A DNA stretch of 64,000 bases from contig NZ_BDBL01000016.1 of assembly GCF_001612965.1 (NCBI RefSeq), forward strand, positions 108,273 through 172,272, read 5' to 3'. The first letter of the stretch is position 1; each line of letters begins with the position of its first letter. The notes beneath the pieces are model-generated. The model ran no database searches. It was not told where the DNA came from and worked only from the letters and a program-made list of their open reading frames with translations. Origin of the DNA: Nocardia kruczakiae NBRC 101016 (GTDB lineage: Bacteria > Actinomycetota > Actinomycetes > Mycobacteriales > Mycobacteriaceae). Both the position numbers and the translations under genes were made by a program. Positions 1 through 8,080 of the stretch are shown piece after piece.

Positions 1-260
1 ATTCAGGATGTTGGTAAGCATGGACACCTCCGTTGTGACATTGCCGAATGATTGCTGTTGACATCATTCCTCAGCGAAATCGGCGTGCGTGATCGTATCG
101 TTACATGGTGGCGCGAATCCGTGACCTCCGCCATGTTCTCACCTGAGAGTTTCCTCGAGATATCGTTCCGACCGGCGCCACCCGGCTTTTCCGGCGGGTC
201 CCCGCTCGGCGGTCCCCGCGGGCGGCGCACAATGGGTCGGTGCGAGGACGCGGCAGGCCG

Positions 261-1262
261 ATGATCGAGGACCCCCGATCCGGGGTGACCGCTCCCCGGC
301 ACCGCTCCCCGCACACGAACGCCTCGCCGGCGAATCTCGGTGCCACCGAACGCGGCCACTCCCGCACCCTCACCACCTCCCGGCCGATAGCCCTCGCGGA
401 AACCCTCGCCCCCCTGCGCCGGGGACAGGGGGACCCGTGCCATCGCGTCACACCCGACGGCGCCCACTGGCGAGCCTCGCGCATGGCGAGCGGACCGGTG
501 ACCTACCGCCTCGTCCAGGCCGACACCGATGTGGTCGCGGCGCGAGCCTGGGGCCCGGGCGCGGCGGAATTCCTCGACCAGCTGCCCCGCATGCTGTGTG
601 CCGACGAGGAGCTCGGCGACTTCGCGCCCGAACATCCCCGCATTGCCGAGGCGCACCGGCGTCATCCCGGCCTGCACATGCTTCGCACCGGATTGGTCTT
701 CGAAGCCCTGGTGCCGGCCGTGCTCGAGCAGCGGGTGCACACCGTCACCGCTCGCGGGTCGTATCGAAAGCTGGTGTGGCAGTACGGCGAACCGGCGCCC
801 GGGCCGACGCCCGCGCCGATGCGGGTGCCGCCGTCGGCGCAGACCTGGCGCTATATCCCGTCCTGGGTCTATCACCGCGCCAATGTCGATCCGCAGCGTT
901 CGCGCACGATCGTCACCGCCGCGCGGATGGCGGAGAAGCTGGAAGCCGCCGCGACGATGGCGCCGGAGCAGGCCGCCGAGCGGCTGCGCGCGGTGCCGGG
1001 GATCGGGGTGTGGACGGCCGCGGAGATCGCGCAACGGGCCCTCGGTGACGCCGACGCGCTGTCGGTCGGTGATTTCCATCTGGCCGCGATCGTCGGCTGG
1101 AGTCTGCTGGGCCGCCCGCTCGACGACGAGGGCATGGTCGAGTATCTCGAACCGCTACGCCCGCACCGCTATCGGGCGATCCGGCTGCTCGAGATATCCG
1201 GTCAGGCGCGCAAGCCGGCGTTCGGCCCGCGTACCCCGCTGGTCGACCACAGCCGGATCTGA
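261..1262 (+). CDS. HhH-GPD family DNA-3-methyladenine glycosylase
   Basis: Probable base-excision-repair glycosylase of the AlkA/endonuclease III superfamily, removing damaged bases from DNA in the cytoplasm. The helix-hairpin-helix segment VPGIGVW is at residues 245-251 counted from the ATG at 261, followed by the presumed catalytic Asp-271 in SVGDFHL. The N-terminal half resembles actinobacterial AlkA-like proteins (LAPLRRGQGDP..). About 333 aa. The start is uncertain: the frame is open from a GTG at 240, no clear ribosome binding site is visible, and the first 40 residues look unlike the family. The gene converges on the ABC operon with only 5 bases between stop codons. Family assignment is secure; the exact substrate cannot be read from sequence. 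Confidence 0.85.
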   Translation: MIEDPRSGVTAPRHRSPHTNASPANLGATERGHSRTLTTSRPIALAETLAPLRRGQGDPCHRVTPDGAHWRASRMASGPVTYRLVQADTDVVAARAWGPGAAEFLDQLPRMLCADEELGDFAPEHPRIAEAHRRHPGLHMLRTGLVFEALVPAVLEQRVHTVTARGSYRKLVWQYGEPAPGPTPAPMRVPPSAQTWRYIPSWVYHRANVDPQRSRTIVTAARMAEKLEAAATMAPEQAAERLRAVPGIGVWTAAEIAQRALGDADALSVGDFHLAAIVGWSLLGRPLDDEGMVEYLEPLRPHRYRAIRLLEISGQARKPAFGPRTPLVDHSRI

Positions 1263-1267
1263 GCGGA

Positions 1268-2548
1268 TCAGCGCTGCGCCGTCGCCTGCGCGGCGGTCTG
1301 GGCGCGATGCAATGCCTCGGGCACCGGGATGCGGCCGAGGAACATCTCGTCGAAGATCGGGTCGATTGCCTGCAGCGCGGCCGCGAATCCCGGCCCGCCG
1401 CCCGACGCGATCCGCGGCCCCTCGAGCACGTCGAAGAACGGGGACACGTCGATCCCTCGCGCCGCCCAATAGTCCCGGTACAGATGCTGATCCGCCGTCA
1501 CCGCCGGAATGGTCTGCCCACCGGCCGCGAGATAGCGGTTGCCGGCGGCGCTGCCGAGCCAGGTCAGCACGCGCCGCACCGCATCGGGATGGGCGCTGTG
1601 GGCGCCCGCGGCGATGCCGATCGCATTGTCGGTGCTCACCCGCCCCGCGGGCCCGGCCGGAATCATCGCGATCCCCCAGCCGAAGCGCGCCTGCTGCGCG
1701 ATCTGCGCCAGAGTGAAACTCCCGGATTGGAACAACGCCAGCTTGCCCTGCAGGAAGGCGTTCTTCGCGAAATCACTGCCGCTGCGGGTATCGGCCGCCG
1801 GCGGGGTGAGCCCTGCCCGAACCAGTCCGACGAGATATCCGAAGGCATCCACACCCTGTGGACTGTCGAAGACGTACCGATCCCCGTCCTGGAATCGCCC
1901 GCCCGCCGATCCGAGATACGGCAGCGACAGCGACTGGAAGTCGTTGGTGGCGTTGTAAGCCCACGGCGCGGCAGCGGTGATCCGGCGCAACAGCGGTTCG
2001 AAGGAATCCGGTCCGTGTGGATTCCAGGTCGCGCGTGCGAGCTCCGCGGGGTCGATTCCGGCCGCGGTCAGCAGGTCGCGGTTGTAGTAGACCGCCGTAC
2101 CGCCGTCCACGAATTGCGGGACCGCCCAGAGCTTTCCGTGGCGCGTGTACTGCTCCACCGCGCCCGGATCCCACTGTCGCACCGCCTCGGGGCCCAGCAT
2201 CGCGCCGATATCGGCCAGCCGCCCGGCATCGGCGTAATCGGTGTACAGATTCGTCCAGAACAGGTCGTCCACCGTGCCGCCCGCCACGTCGAGCCGCAAT
2301 TTCTGCTGATAGGACGCCCACGGCACCACTGTGATCCGGACCTCGACATCCGGCTCGGCGCGCTGGAATTCGTCGAGTGCGGCGCGATAGGCCGGTACGA
2401 AACTCGCATCCCAGATCCGCAACCGGATCACCGTGCGAGCCGCGCCGCCCTCGTCGTCGTGGCCCAGCCACAGCGCCGCGGTCACCAGCAGGACCACCCC
2501 GAGCGCGACGGCGAGCACGTGCAGCGTCGAGGTCTTCACGGCTCTCAT
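1268..2548 (-). CDS. ABC transporter extracellular sugar-binding protein
   Basis: Extracellular solute-binding protein (family 1, MalE/UgpB-like), 426 aa, expected to deliver a sugar or glycerol-phosphate-type ligand to the two permeases upstream. Residues 8-28 form a hydrophobic N-terminal helix; the mature part has typical features such as VVPWASYQQKL and YYNRDLL. The ATG at 2548 overlaps the permease stop as ATGA, so translation is probably coupled. Oddity: there is no cysteine near the N-terminus, hence no lipobox, although Gram-positive binding proteins are usually lipoproteins; it may stay attached by an uncleaved signal anchor. The substrate is unknown. Confidence 0.88.
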   Translation of the reverse strand: MRAVKTSTLHVLAVALGVVLLVTAALWLGHDDEGGAARTVIRLRIWDASFVPAYRAALDEFQRAEPDVEVRITVVPWASYQQKLRLDVAGGTVDDLFWTNLYTDYADAGRLADIGAMLGPEAVRQWDPGAVEQYTRHGKLWAVPQFVDGGTAVYYNRDLLTAAGIDPAELARATWNPHGPDSFEPLLRRITAAAPWAYNATNDFQSLSLPYLGSAGGRFQDGDRYVFDSPQGVDAFGYLVGLVRAGLTPPAADTRSGSDFAKNAFLQGKLALFQSGSFTLAQIAQQARFGWGIAMIPAGPAGRVSTDNAIGIAAGAHSAHPDAVRRVLTWLGSAAGNRYLAAGGQTIPAVTADQHLYRDYWAARGIDVSPFFDVLEGPRIASGGGPGFAAALQAIDPIFDEMFLGRIPVPEALHRAQTAAQATAQR

Positions 2549-3384
2549 TTCAGTCCCGTCCATGCGACGGAACGCAGCACTTGCCGCTGGAACACCACGA
2601 ACAGCACCAGCAGCGGCACGATCGCCAAAGTCGTCGCCGCCATCACCAGCGTCCACTGCTCGTTGTAGCGGGTCTGCAGATCGGCGGTCGCCACCGTCAG
2701 CACCTGCCAGCGGCCCGAGCCGGCGACCAGCGGCCACAGGAAGCTGTTCCACTGGGTCACCACGGTGATCACCGCGAGTGTCGCCAGAACGGGACGGCTC
2801 ATCGGCACCACGACGTGCACGATCACATCGAGGGTGTTCGCGCCGTCCAGCCGCGCCGCCCCGATCAACTCGCGCGGTATGCCCCGGAAGTACTGGCGCA
2901 GCAGGAAGATCGCGTACGGCGAGCCGAAGACGAACGGCAACACCAGCGCCCAGAAGGTGTTCAGCCATCCCAGGTGCGCGAACATCAGATACAGCGGAAT
3001 CAACGTGACGATCGGCGGCACCATCATGGTCGCCAGATAGATCCAGAACAGCAGATCGCGCCCGCGAAACTCGGTGCAGCCGAACGCGTATGCGGCGGCG
3101 ATCGAGGTGACCAGCTGCCCGATGGTGATGAACGCGGTCATCAACGCCGTCACCAGCACCGCGCGGCCGAATCCCTGCTCGAACGCGGCGCGGAAGTTGT
3201 CCCACGTCGTCGGATCCGGGAGTGCGAGCGGCGATTCCGTGGCGAACTGTCCCGGCGTCTTCACGGCCGTGAACGCACCCAGCACCAGCGGCGCCACCGT
3301 GCACAGCGCGCCCGCGAGCAGCAGAAGGTAGGCGGCGACCGATCGTACCGCTGCCGAACGCCGGTGCCGGACATCAGAATTCAT
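2545..3384 (-). CDS. Carbohydrate ABC transporter permease (MalG-like)
   Basis: Inner-membrane permease of a CUT1-type sugar importer, 279 aa with about six membrane helices. The cytoplasmic EAA loop that docks on the ATPase is recognisable as ELIGAARLDGAN, followed by the PMSRP segment. It is the second permease of the operon: its start overlaps the end of the MalF-like gene by 11 bases and its stop overlaps the binding-protein start as ATGA. No ATPase gene lies in the operon, so it probably uses a shared MsiK-type ATPase encoded elsewhere, which is common in actinobacteria. Confidence 0.9.
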   Translation of the reverse strand: MNSDVRHRRSAAVRSVAAYLLLLAGALCTVAPLVLGAFTAVKTPGQFATESPLALPDPTTWDNFRAAFEQGFGRAVLVTALMTAFITIGQLVTSIAAAYAFGCTEFRGRDLLFWIYLATMMVPPIVTLIPLYLMFAHLGWLNTFWALVLPFVFGSPYAIFLLRQYFRGIPRELIGAARLDGANTLDVIVHVVVPMSRPVLATLAVITVVTQWNSFLWPLVAGSGRWQVLTVATADLQTRYNEQWTLVMAATTLAIVPLLVLFVVFQRQVLRSVAWTGLK

Positions 3385-4240
3385 AGCTGGTCCTGGTACG
3401 GAAGTAGCGGTGCTGGAGCCCCGTGATCGCCAGCATGATCACGCACACCACGATCGCCATGACCGCCGCCCGCCCGGGCCGCGCCGCGGCGAACGCTTCC
3501 GAGAAGATCTGCATCGCGACCACATTCGTGCGATCGCCCGGACCGCCCTTGGTCAGCGCGTAGACGGTGTCGAAGGTCTGGAACGCGGTGAGAGTCCCGG
3601 TGACCAGCACGAAGAACAGGGTGGGGCGCAGCAGCGGCAGCGTCAGCCAGCGAATCCGCCGCCAGCCGGTGGCCCCGTCCAGCGCCCCCGCCTCGTGGAT
3701 CTCCGGCGGTATCGCCCGCAGACCCGCGACGAAGAACAGGGCCACATAGCCCACGTTCGACCAGATGCTCACCGCCGCAACCGAAGGCAGCGCCAGCGCC
3801 GGATCGGCCAGCCATTCGACGCGCCGGCCCAGCAGGGCGTTGAGCGCACCGTCGGTGGGCGCGAACAACCAGCGCCAGATCACGCCGACCGCCACCGGCG
3901 CGCACATCCAGGGCAGTGCGAACAGCACCCGGAACGCGCCACCGGCACGCCGGCGCACCAGCAGCGCGGCCACCGCGAATCCGAGGACGGTCTGCAGCGG
4001 CACCACGAGCAGGGTGAGCGCACCCGTCACCAGGAGCGAACGGCCGAATGCGGCATCGGACAGCACCGAGCGCCAGTTGCGCAGGCCCACGAATTCCATG
4101 GGCCCGAGCAGATTCCAGCTGTGCAGGCTGAGCCAGCCGACCAGCACGATCGGCAGGATCAGAAAGACTCCGATCCCGAACAGGCTCGGCGCCAGCAGCA
4201 CCCAACTCGTCACGGCACGACGAACCGCTCGTCGGTTCAC
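3374..4240 (-). CDS. Carbohydrate ABC transporter permease (MalF/UgpA-like)
   Basis: First permease of the sugar importer, 288 aa, about six membrane helices, with an EAA loop (EIHEAGALDGATG) near residue 195-210. The GTG at 4240 (VNRRAV...) is taken as start because the next upstream valine codon is GTA and the reading frame beyond it looks non-coding. No strong Shine-Dalgarno sequence is visible, so the start is less sure than the product. It is the promoter-proximal gene of the three-gene transporter operon and partners the MalG-like permease. Confidence 0.85.
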   Translation of the reverse strand: MNRRAVRRAVTSWVLLAPSLFGIGVFLILPIVLVGWLSLHSWNLLGPMEFVGLRNWRSVLSDAAFGRSLLVTGALTLLVVPLQTVLGFAVAALLVRRRAGGAFRVLFALPWMCAPVAVGVIWRWLFAPTDGALNALLGRRVEWLADPALALPSVAAVSIWSNVGYVALFFVAGLRAIPPEIHEAGALDGATGWRRIRWLTLPLLRPTLFFVLVTGTLTAFQTFDTVYALTKGGPGDRTNVVAMQIFSEAFAAARPGRAAVMAIVVCVIMLAITGLQHRYFRTRTSYEF

Positions 4241-4284
4241 AGCAGGTGACGCTACCGGGCACGCCGTACCGGCCACGGGCGAGC

Positions 4285-5037
4285 TCAGTCCAGCGGACCG
4301 CCGGCGACGTAGACGACCTGTCCGGAGACGAAGCCGGCGCCCTCGCTGACCAGGAACGACGCGGTGTGCGCGATATCCTCGGGCCGGCCCACGCGCTGCA
4401 CCGGAATCTGGGCGGCGGCCGCCTTCTGGAAGTCCTCGAACGGCACGCCCACCCGCTCGGCGGTCGCGGCGGTCATGTCGGTGACGATGAAGCCGGGCGC
4501 GATGGCATTGGCCGTGACACCGAACTTGCCGAGTTCCAGCGCGAGGGTCTTGGTGAAGCCCTGCAGACCGGCCTTGGCCGCGGAGTAGTTGACCTGGCCG
4601 CGGTTGCCCTGCGCCGAACTGCTCGACATGTTCACGATGCGACCCCACTTGGCGTCGACCATGTACTTCTGCACCGCCCGGCTCATGAGGAAGGCGCCGC
4701 GCAGGTGGACGTTCATCACCGCGTCCCAGTCGTCGACGCTCATCTTGAACAGCAGGTTGTCACGCAGGATGCCGGCGTTGTTGACCAGGACGGTCGGCGG
4801 TCCGAGCTCGTCGGCCAGTTGCGTCATCGCGGCGGCGACCGAATCCTCGTTCGAGACGTCGGCGCCCAGCGCGACGGCCCGGCCGCCGGCGTCGGTGATC
4901 GCCTGGACCGTATCGGCGCAGTGCGCCGCGTCCAGGTCGAGTACGCCCACCTTCAGTCCGTCCTGAGCCAGCCGGGTCGCGATCGCGGCCCCGATGCCTC
5001 GTGCCGCGCCGGTGACGACGGCAACGCGTTCAGCCAT
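4285..5037 (-). CDS. FabG-like short-chain dehydrogenase/reductase
   Basis: Classical NAD(P)H-dependent short-chain dehydrogenase, 250 aa, most like 3-oxoacyl-ACP reductases of fatty-acid synthesis. The cofactor motif TGAARGIG is at residues 9-16, NNAG at 86-89, catalytic Ser in MSSSS around 138-141, and Tyr151/Lys155 in YSAAK. An AGGAGG ribosome binding site sits 7 bases before the ATG. It lies downstream of, and co-directional with, the DDRW-repeat membrane protein gene, 55 bases away. The actual substrate could be another keto- or hydroxyacyl compound, since genomes of this group carry many FabG paralogues. Confidence 0.9.
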   Translation of the reverse strand: MAERVAVVTGAARGIGAAIATRLAQDGLKVGVLDLDAAHCADTVQAITDAGGRAVALGADVSNEDSVAAAMTQLADELGPPTVLVNNAGILRDNLLFKMSVDDWDAVMNVHLRGAFLMSRAVQKYMVDAKWGRIVNMSSSSAQGNRGQVNYSAAKAGLQGFTKTLALELGKFGVTANAIAPGFIVTDMTAATAERVGVPFEDFQKAAAAQIPVQRVGRPEDIAHTASFLVSEGAGFVSGQVVYVAGGPLD

Positions 5038-5092
5038 TGGCGGTCCTCCTGTACCTCTCGGAACATTCGCTGTGAGAGAACGGTACGCGCCG

Positions 5093-5953
5093 CTATTCCA
5101 CCCACAGCGACCAGATACTGCTGCGTCCCTGTCCTTCGCAGACCAGCGCGTGCCCGTCCGGGGTGCGGGCCGTCTTGTCCAGACCGATGTCGCATTTCGC
5201 GCCGCCCTCGTATACCGCCGTCGACACCGAGTACGGCCCGGTCCAGCGATAGCCGCTGCTGCCGTGCAGGCACAGCAGGGTGGTGCCGTCGGTCGCGGAC
5301 CCGATCAAACCGGCCTGGGCCTGCGTGCACACCTCTCCCTTGGCCGCCGAGACGGGCCCGGCGGGTGCGGCCGTGGTGGCCGGTGGGGTGGGCGGCGGTG
5401 TCACCACGGTCGTCGGTGCGACGGTCCGGGAGGCGGCGGTATTCGAGGTGACGGTGTCGGTGCTGAGTGCGGCGGGAACCGTGCCCAGCGTGGTGTGCGG
5501 CAGGGTGACGCCCGAAAGCACCAGCGCCGCAGCCAGAACCAATACCTCGGCCAGGCCGAGCAACAGGGCCGACATCGCCATCACCCGCCCGCGCGGATGG
5601 CTGAAGGCGATCAGCCCGAATACTATTGCCACCGGGAACAATCCGAGCAGCGCGGCCACGAGTGCCACGATCGCGTACGGATTGACGATCGGCGGCACCT
5701 CGACCCGCAGCCGGCCGGTGCGGCGGCGATTGGGTGCGCTGTCCCAGCGATCGTCCTCGGCTTCGGCCGCCGGCCGGCGCCGGTTCGGTGTGGTTTCCCA
5801 CCGGTCGTCGGACGGTTCGGCGACTCGGGGATTGGCGGCCCGTCGCGGCGGTGGCGGATCCCAGCGGTCGTCCGCGGGGACCGGCTCGTCGGCCCAGTAC
5901 TCCTCCTCGGGGACCTCGGGCCAGCGTTCGTCCGCGTACTGGTTGCGGGCCAT
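5093..5953 (-). CDS. Membrane protein with DDRW repeats and Thr/Pro-rich linker
   Basis: A 286-aa protein of unknown function. The cytoplasmic N-terminal 90 residues contain three repeats of DDRW followed by Pro/Arg-rich segments. Two hydrophobic segments (about residues 92-117 and 122-146, DUF4190-like) follow, then a Thr/Pro/Ala-rich linker and a C-terminal domain with four cysteines (GEVCTQAQ, LLCLHG, KCDIG, LVCEGQG) that probably lies outside the membrane and could form two disulfides. The start has a GAGAGGA ribosome binding site. I do not recognise a specific function; the architecture suggests an actinobacterial cell-surface protein. Confidence 0.75.
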   Translation of the reverse strand: MARNQYADERWPEVPEEEYWADEPVPADDRWDPPPPRRAANPRVAEPSDDRWETTPNRRRPAAEAEDDRWDSAPNRRRTGRLRVEVPPIVNPYAIVALVAALLGLFPVAIVFGLIAFSHPRGRVMAMSALLLGLAEVLVLAAALVLSGVTLPHTTLGTVPAALSTDTVTSNTAASRTVAPTTVVTPPPTPPATTAAPAGPVSAAKGEVCTQAQAGLIGSATDGTTLLCLHGSSGYRWTGPYSVSTAVYEGGAKCDIGLDKTARTPDGHALVCEGQGRSSIWSLWVE

Positions 5954-6114
5954 GTGGTTCCTCTCGGTCGTGCAGGAACCTGGACACGCGGACCCCGCCC
6001 GTTACCGAGAAGAATAGGTGGATCGGCGCGACCCGCAACCCCCGTCTCTTCAGGGCCGGGCGGCGGCGCGGCCGGAGGCGCCGGACGTCATCCCCGAGCG
6101 TCCGGCGCGCGCCA

Positions 6115-6366
6115 CTAGACCTCGTCGATCACATGCTCGCCGACGAAGGCGATCCGGATCGCCAGCAGCCAACCGGCAATCGCGAGAACGATGCGGTCGT
6201 ACAGATCCGGTCCGCTGCGGCGGGCATGGCGTGGGCGGTGGGCGCCACCGACGGGCAGCGGCCGGGTCTCCGGTAACCGGCCGGCCGCGCGGTATCCGCC
6301 GCCGACCCGGTGCCGTGCGGGCCGGTGGGCGGCATGCCGGGCGCCGCCCCCGGCGAACGCGGTCAC
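6115..6366 (-). CDS. Small hypothetical membrane protein, GTGA-coupled
   Basis: Candidate 83-aa ORF starting at a GTG that overlaps the stop codon of the preceding small gene as GTGA, a typical coupled arrangement. The C-terminus (LYDRIVLAIAGWLLAIRIAF) is a plausible membrane helix followed by an acidic tail. Third codon positions are strongly G/C, as in neighbouring genes. The N-terminal half is Arg/Gly/His-rich and could be non-coding, so this call is tentative. No function recognised. Confidence 0.4.
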   Translation of the reverse strand: MTAFAGGGARHAAHRPARHRVGGGYRAAGRLPETRPLPVGGAHRPRHARRSGPDLYDRIVLAIAGWLLAIRIAFVGEHVIDEV

Positions 6367-6566
6367 GGGATGGCCCGATCGTCGAGGACGCAGCGGCCCT
6401 GTTCGACCAGCACCGCCCGCGCCCGCCGCCTGACCACGCACGTATCGACGGTGCAGTCGAGGTGCAGTTGCATTGCGGCATGGGCTTGTTCGACGGTCAT
6501 GATGCCCGGATCGGCGCCGCAGCGCAGCAGCCCGGCGACCGGCATGTGCAGATTCGTCAGTTGCAT
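6363..6566 (-). CDS. Small conserved actinobacterial hypothetical protein
   Basis: A 67-aa protein starting at ATG 6566 (MQLTNLHMPV). Its C-terminal half, EQAHAAMQLHLDC..DTC.VRRRAR..L...GR, resembles short mycobacterial and nocardial proteins of unknown function that carry a conserved pair of cysteines (here DCTVDTC) and a basic stretch. A G-rich stretch (GGGGGTGT) precedes the start. It appears to head a string of very small genes: its stop overlaps the next candidate gene as GTGA. A short DNA- or metal-binding role is possible but not demonstrable from sequence. Confidence 0.6.
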   Translation of the reverse strand: MQLTNLHMPVAGLLRCGADPGIMTVEQAHAAMQLHLDCTVDTCVVRRRARAVLVEQGRCVLDDRAIP

Positions 6567-6697
6567 TCGGACACCCCCGCCGCGAACCGGCGGCGCGGTG
6601 GAGCTGGTGGATCCTGTGGTCCGGTCGCGGCGCGGCCGGTCGAAGCGGACGAAAGTTCGCTGGTCATCAACGACGACCCGATGACATGAACAGCCAT
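6557..6697 (-). CDS. Possible 46-aa leader ORF
   Basis: Short ORF (MAVHVIGSSL...) whose stop codon overlaps the start of the 67-aa gene by about 10 bases. GAGGAG lies very close (2 bases) before its ATG, closer than ideal. An internal ATG at 6667 would give 36 aa. It has no recognisable domain; it could be a coupled small protein, an upstream regulatory ORF, or chance. Confidence 0.25.
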   Translation of the reverse strand: MAVHVIGSSLMTSELSSASTGRAATGPQDPPAPPRRRFAAGVSECN

Positions 6698-7032
6698 GAC
6701 TCCTCGTTCCTGCATGCGATACCCGACTGTGCCCGGCGAGCCGACTCCGGGGCCCCGCTGCGAGCACACTCCCAGCATCCATCAGATCGGCGCTGCGCGG
6801 GGCGGAATCGCCGATCCCGTCCGATTCCCAGCGAATCGTCAGCACCGAAACATATTGGGAGAACAGGACTTTTCGTATCCGCTCATGCCTCGCTACCTGC
6901 GAACACGTCGGGCATGCCGCCGCGTCGTAACCCCGATCCGCGCCCCGAATATTTGCCCGCAGATCACGAAACCGCACCCGTTCCGCAACGAATGTATGTT
7001 TACCCCGGACGTGATCGGGTAATCAAAACTAC
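6698..7032. other. Gene-free stretch
   Basis: About 335 bases without a convincing gene. Reading frames here are shadows with poor codon structure. It probably holds the divergent promoters of the small minus-strand genes and of the 65-aa plus-strand gene; a TAATCA element 8-13 bases before the ATG at 7033 could be a -10 box of an almost leaderless transcript. No repeat or RNA gene was seen. Confidence 0.5.
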
Positions 7033-7230
7033 ATGGATCGCGGGCTGAGAAATACCCCACCTCGGTACCGCAAACTGCTTCCGGGTGATTGGGTCGAACA
7101 TCTGATCGTCGGAATGTTGTTCGTGGTATCGGCCGTCGGGGTTTACGTACTGACCGGGGCCATGCTCTCGTCACTGCTGGTAGGAGCACTGGTCGCGGTG
7201 GTCGCGATCGGAGTCGTGACAATGTTGTAG
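7033..7230 (+). CDS. Small integral membrane protein
   Basis: A 65-aa protein with a basic, polar N-terminus (about residues 1-22) followed by two membrane helices (roughly 24-43 and 46-64), ending at the C-terminal edge of the second helix. No Shine-Dalgarno sequence precedes the ATG, so it may come from a leaderless or near-leaderless transcript. The stop codon lies inside the 5' arm of a perfect 12-bp hairpin that probably ends transcription, which supports a real short gene. No function recognised. Confidence 0.6.
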   Translation: MDRGLRNTPPRYRKLLPGDWVEHLIVGMLFVVSAVGVYVLTGAMLSSLLVGALVAVVAIGVVTML

Positions 7231-7254
7231 CCGGTCGGCGAACCGACCGGCTAC
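7227..7254 (+). terminator. Intrinsic terminator of the 65-aa gene
   Basis: Perfect 12-bp inverted repeat (GTAGCCGGTCGG, loop CGAA, CCGACCGGCTAC) that includes the stop codon of the upstream ORF and is followed by TTGATTTCCC on the plus strand. The stem is GC-rich and the U-tract short, as usual for high-GC actinobacteria. Confidence 0.7.
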
Positions 7255-7291
7255 TTGATTTCCCTTATTCGAAACCGACGAAATCAACGGA

Positions 7292-7322
7292 GGAATCGGC
7301 GAAAAATATCTTCGCCGATTCC
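7292..7322 (-). terminator. Putative terminator after sdhB
   Basis: Perfect 12-bp inverted repeat (GGAATCGGCGAA / TTCGCCGATTCC) with a 7-base loop, 10 bases beyond the sdhB stop on the minus strand, followed there by TCCGTTGATTT. It probably ends the sdh operon transcript. Confidence 0.6.
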
Positions 7323-7331
7323 GCCGTCGAA

Positions 7332-8078
7332 TTATCGCCGGAACAATTTGTTACCCAACCAGACGACGGGATCGTATTTGCGATCCACCACCCTTTCCTT
7401 CATCGGAATGAGGGCATTGTCGGTGATCTTGATGTGTTCCGGGCACACCTCGGTGCAGCACTTGGTGATGTTGCAGTAGCCGAGCCCGAACTCCTCCTGC
7501 GCCATCTCGCGCCGGTCGGCCACATCGAGTGGATGCATCTCCAACTCGGCCACCCGCATCAGATACCGCGGCCCCGCGAAGGCGTTCTTGTTGTCCTCGT
7601 GGTCGCGCACGACGTGACAGGTGTTCTGGCACAGGAAACATTCGATGCACTTGCGGAACTCCTGCGAGCGTTCCACATCGCGCTGCTGCATCCGGTAGTC
7701 CCCGGGCTTCAGATCGGCCGGCGGCGTGAAAGACGGTATCTCCCTGGCCTTCTGATAGTTGAACGAGACATCGGTGACGAGGTCGCGGATCACCGGGAAG
7801 GTGCGCATCGGCGTCACCGTCACCACCTCGTCGGCGGTGAAGGTCGACATTCGGGTCATACACAGCAGGCGCGGGCGGCCGTTCACCTCCGCCGAACAGG
7901 AACCGCACTTACCGGCCTTGCAGTTCCAGCGCACCGCCAGATCCGGAGCCTGGGTGGCCTGCAACCGGTGAATGATGTCGAGGACGACCTCGCCCTCGTT
8001 CACCTCCACGGTGTAGTCCTGCAGTTCGCCCTTGTCGTCGTCACCGCGCCACACGCGGAAGTGGGCATCGTAACCCAT
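7332..8078 (-). CDS. sdhB: Succinate dehydrogenase iron-sulfur subunit
   Basis: Electron-transfer subunit of succinate:quinone oxidoreductase (TCA cycle/respiratory chain), 248 aa, on the cytoplasmic face of the membrane. All three cluster motifs are present: 2Fe-2S ligands at C53, C58, C61 and C73; the first ferredoxin-like set C144, C147, C150, C154; and the second set C202, C207/C208, C212. It is the last gene of sdhC-sdhA-sdhB and starts 2 bases after the sdhA stop. Sequence and gene order match the mycobacterial Sdh1 operon (Rv0247c-Rv0249c) rather than the sdhCDAB type. The product is secure. Confidence 0.96.
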   Translation of the reverse strand: MGYDAHFRVWRGDDDKGELQDYTVEVNEGEVVLDIIHRLQATQAPDLAVRWNCKAGKCGSCSAEVNGRPRLLCMTRMSTFTADEVVTVTPMRTFPVIRDLVTDVSFNYQKAREIPSFTPPADLKPGDYRMQQRDVERSQEFRKCIECFLCQNTCHVVRDHEDNKNAFAGPRYLMRVAELEMHPLDVADRREMAQEEFGLGYCNITKCCTEVCPEHIKITDNALIPMKERVVDRKYDPVVWLGNKLFRR

Positions 8079-8080
8079 TG

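Noticed and set aside
4246..5451. 401-codon plus-strand ORF opposite the FabG-like gene
   Set aside because: Shadow of the SDR and DDRW-repeat genes; no coherent protein features.
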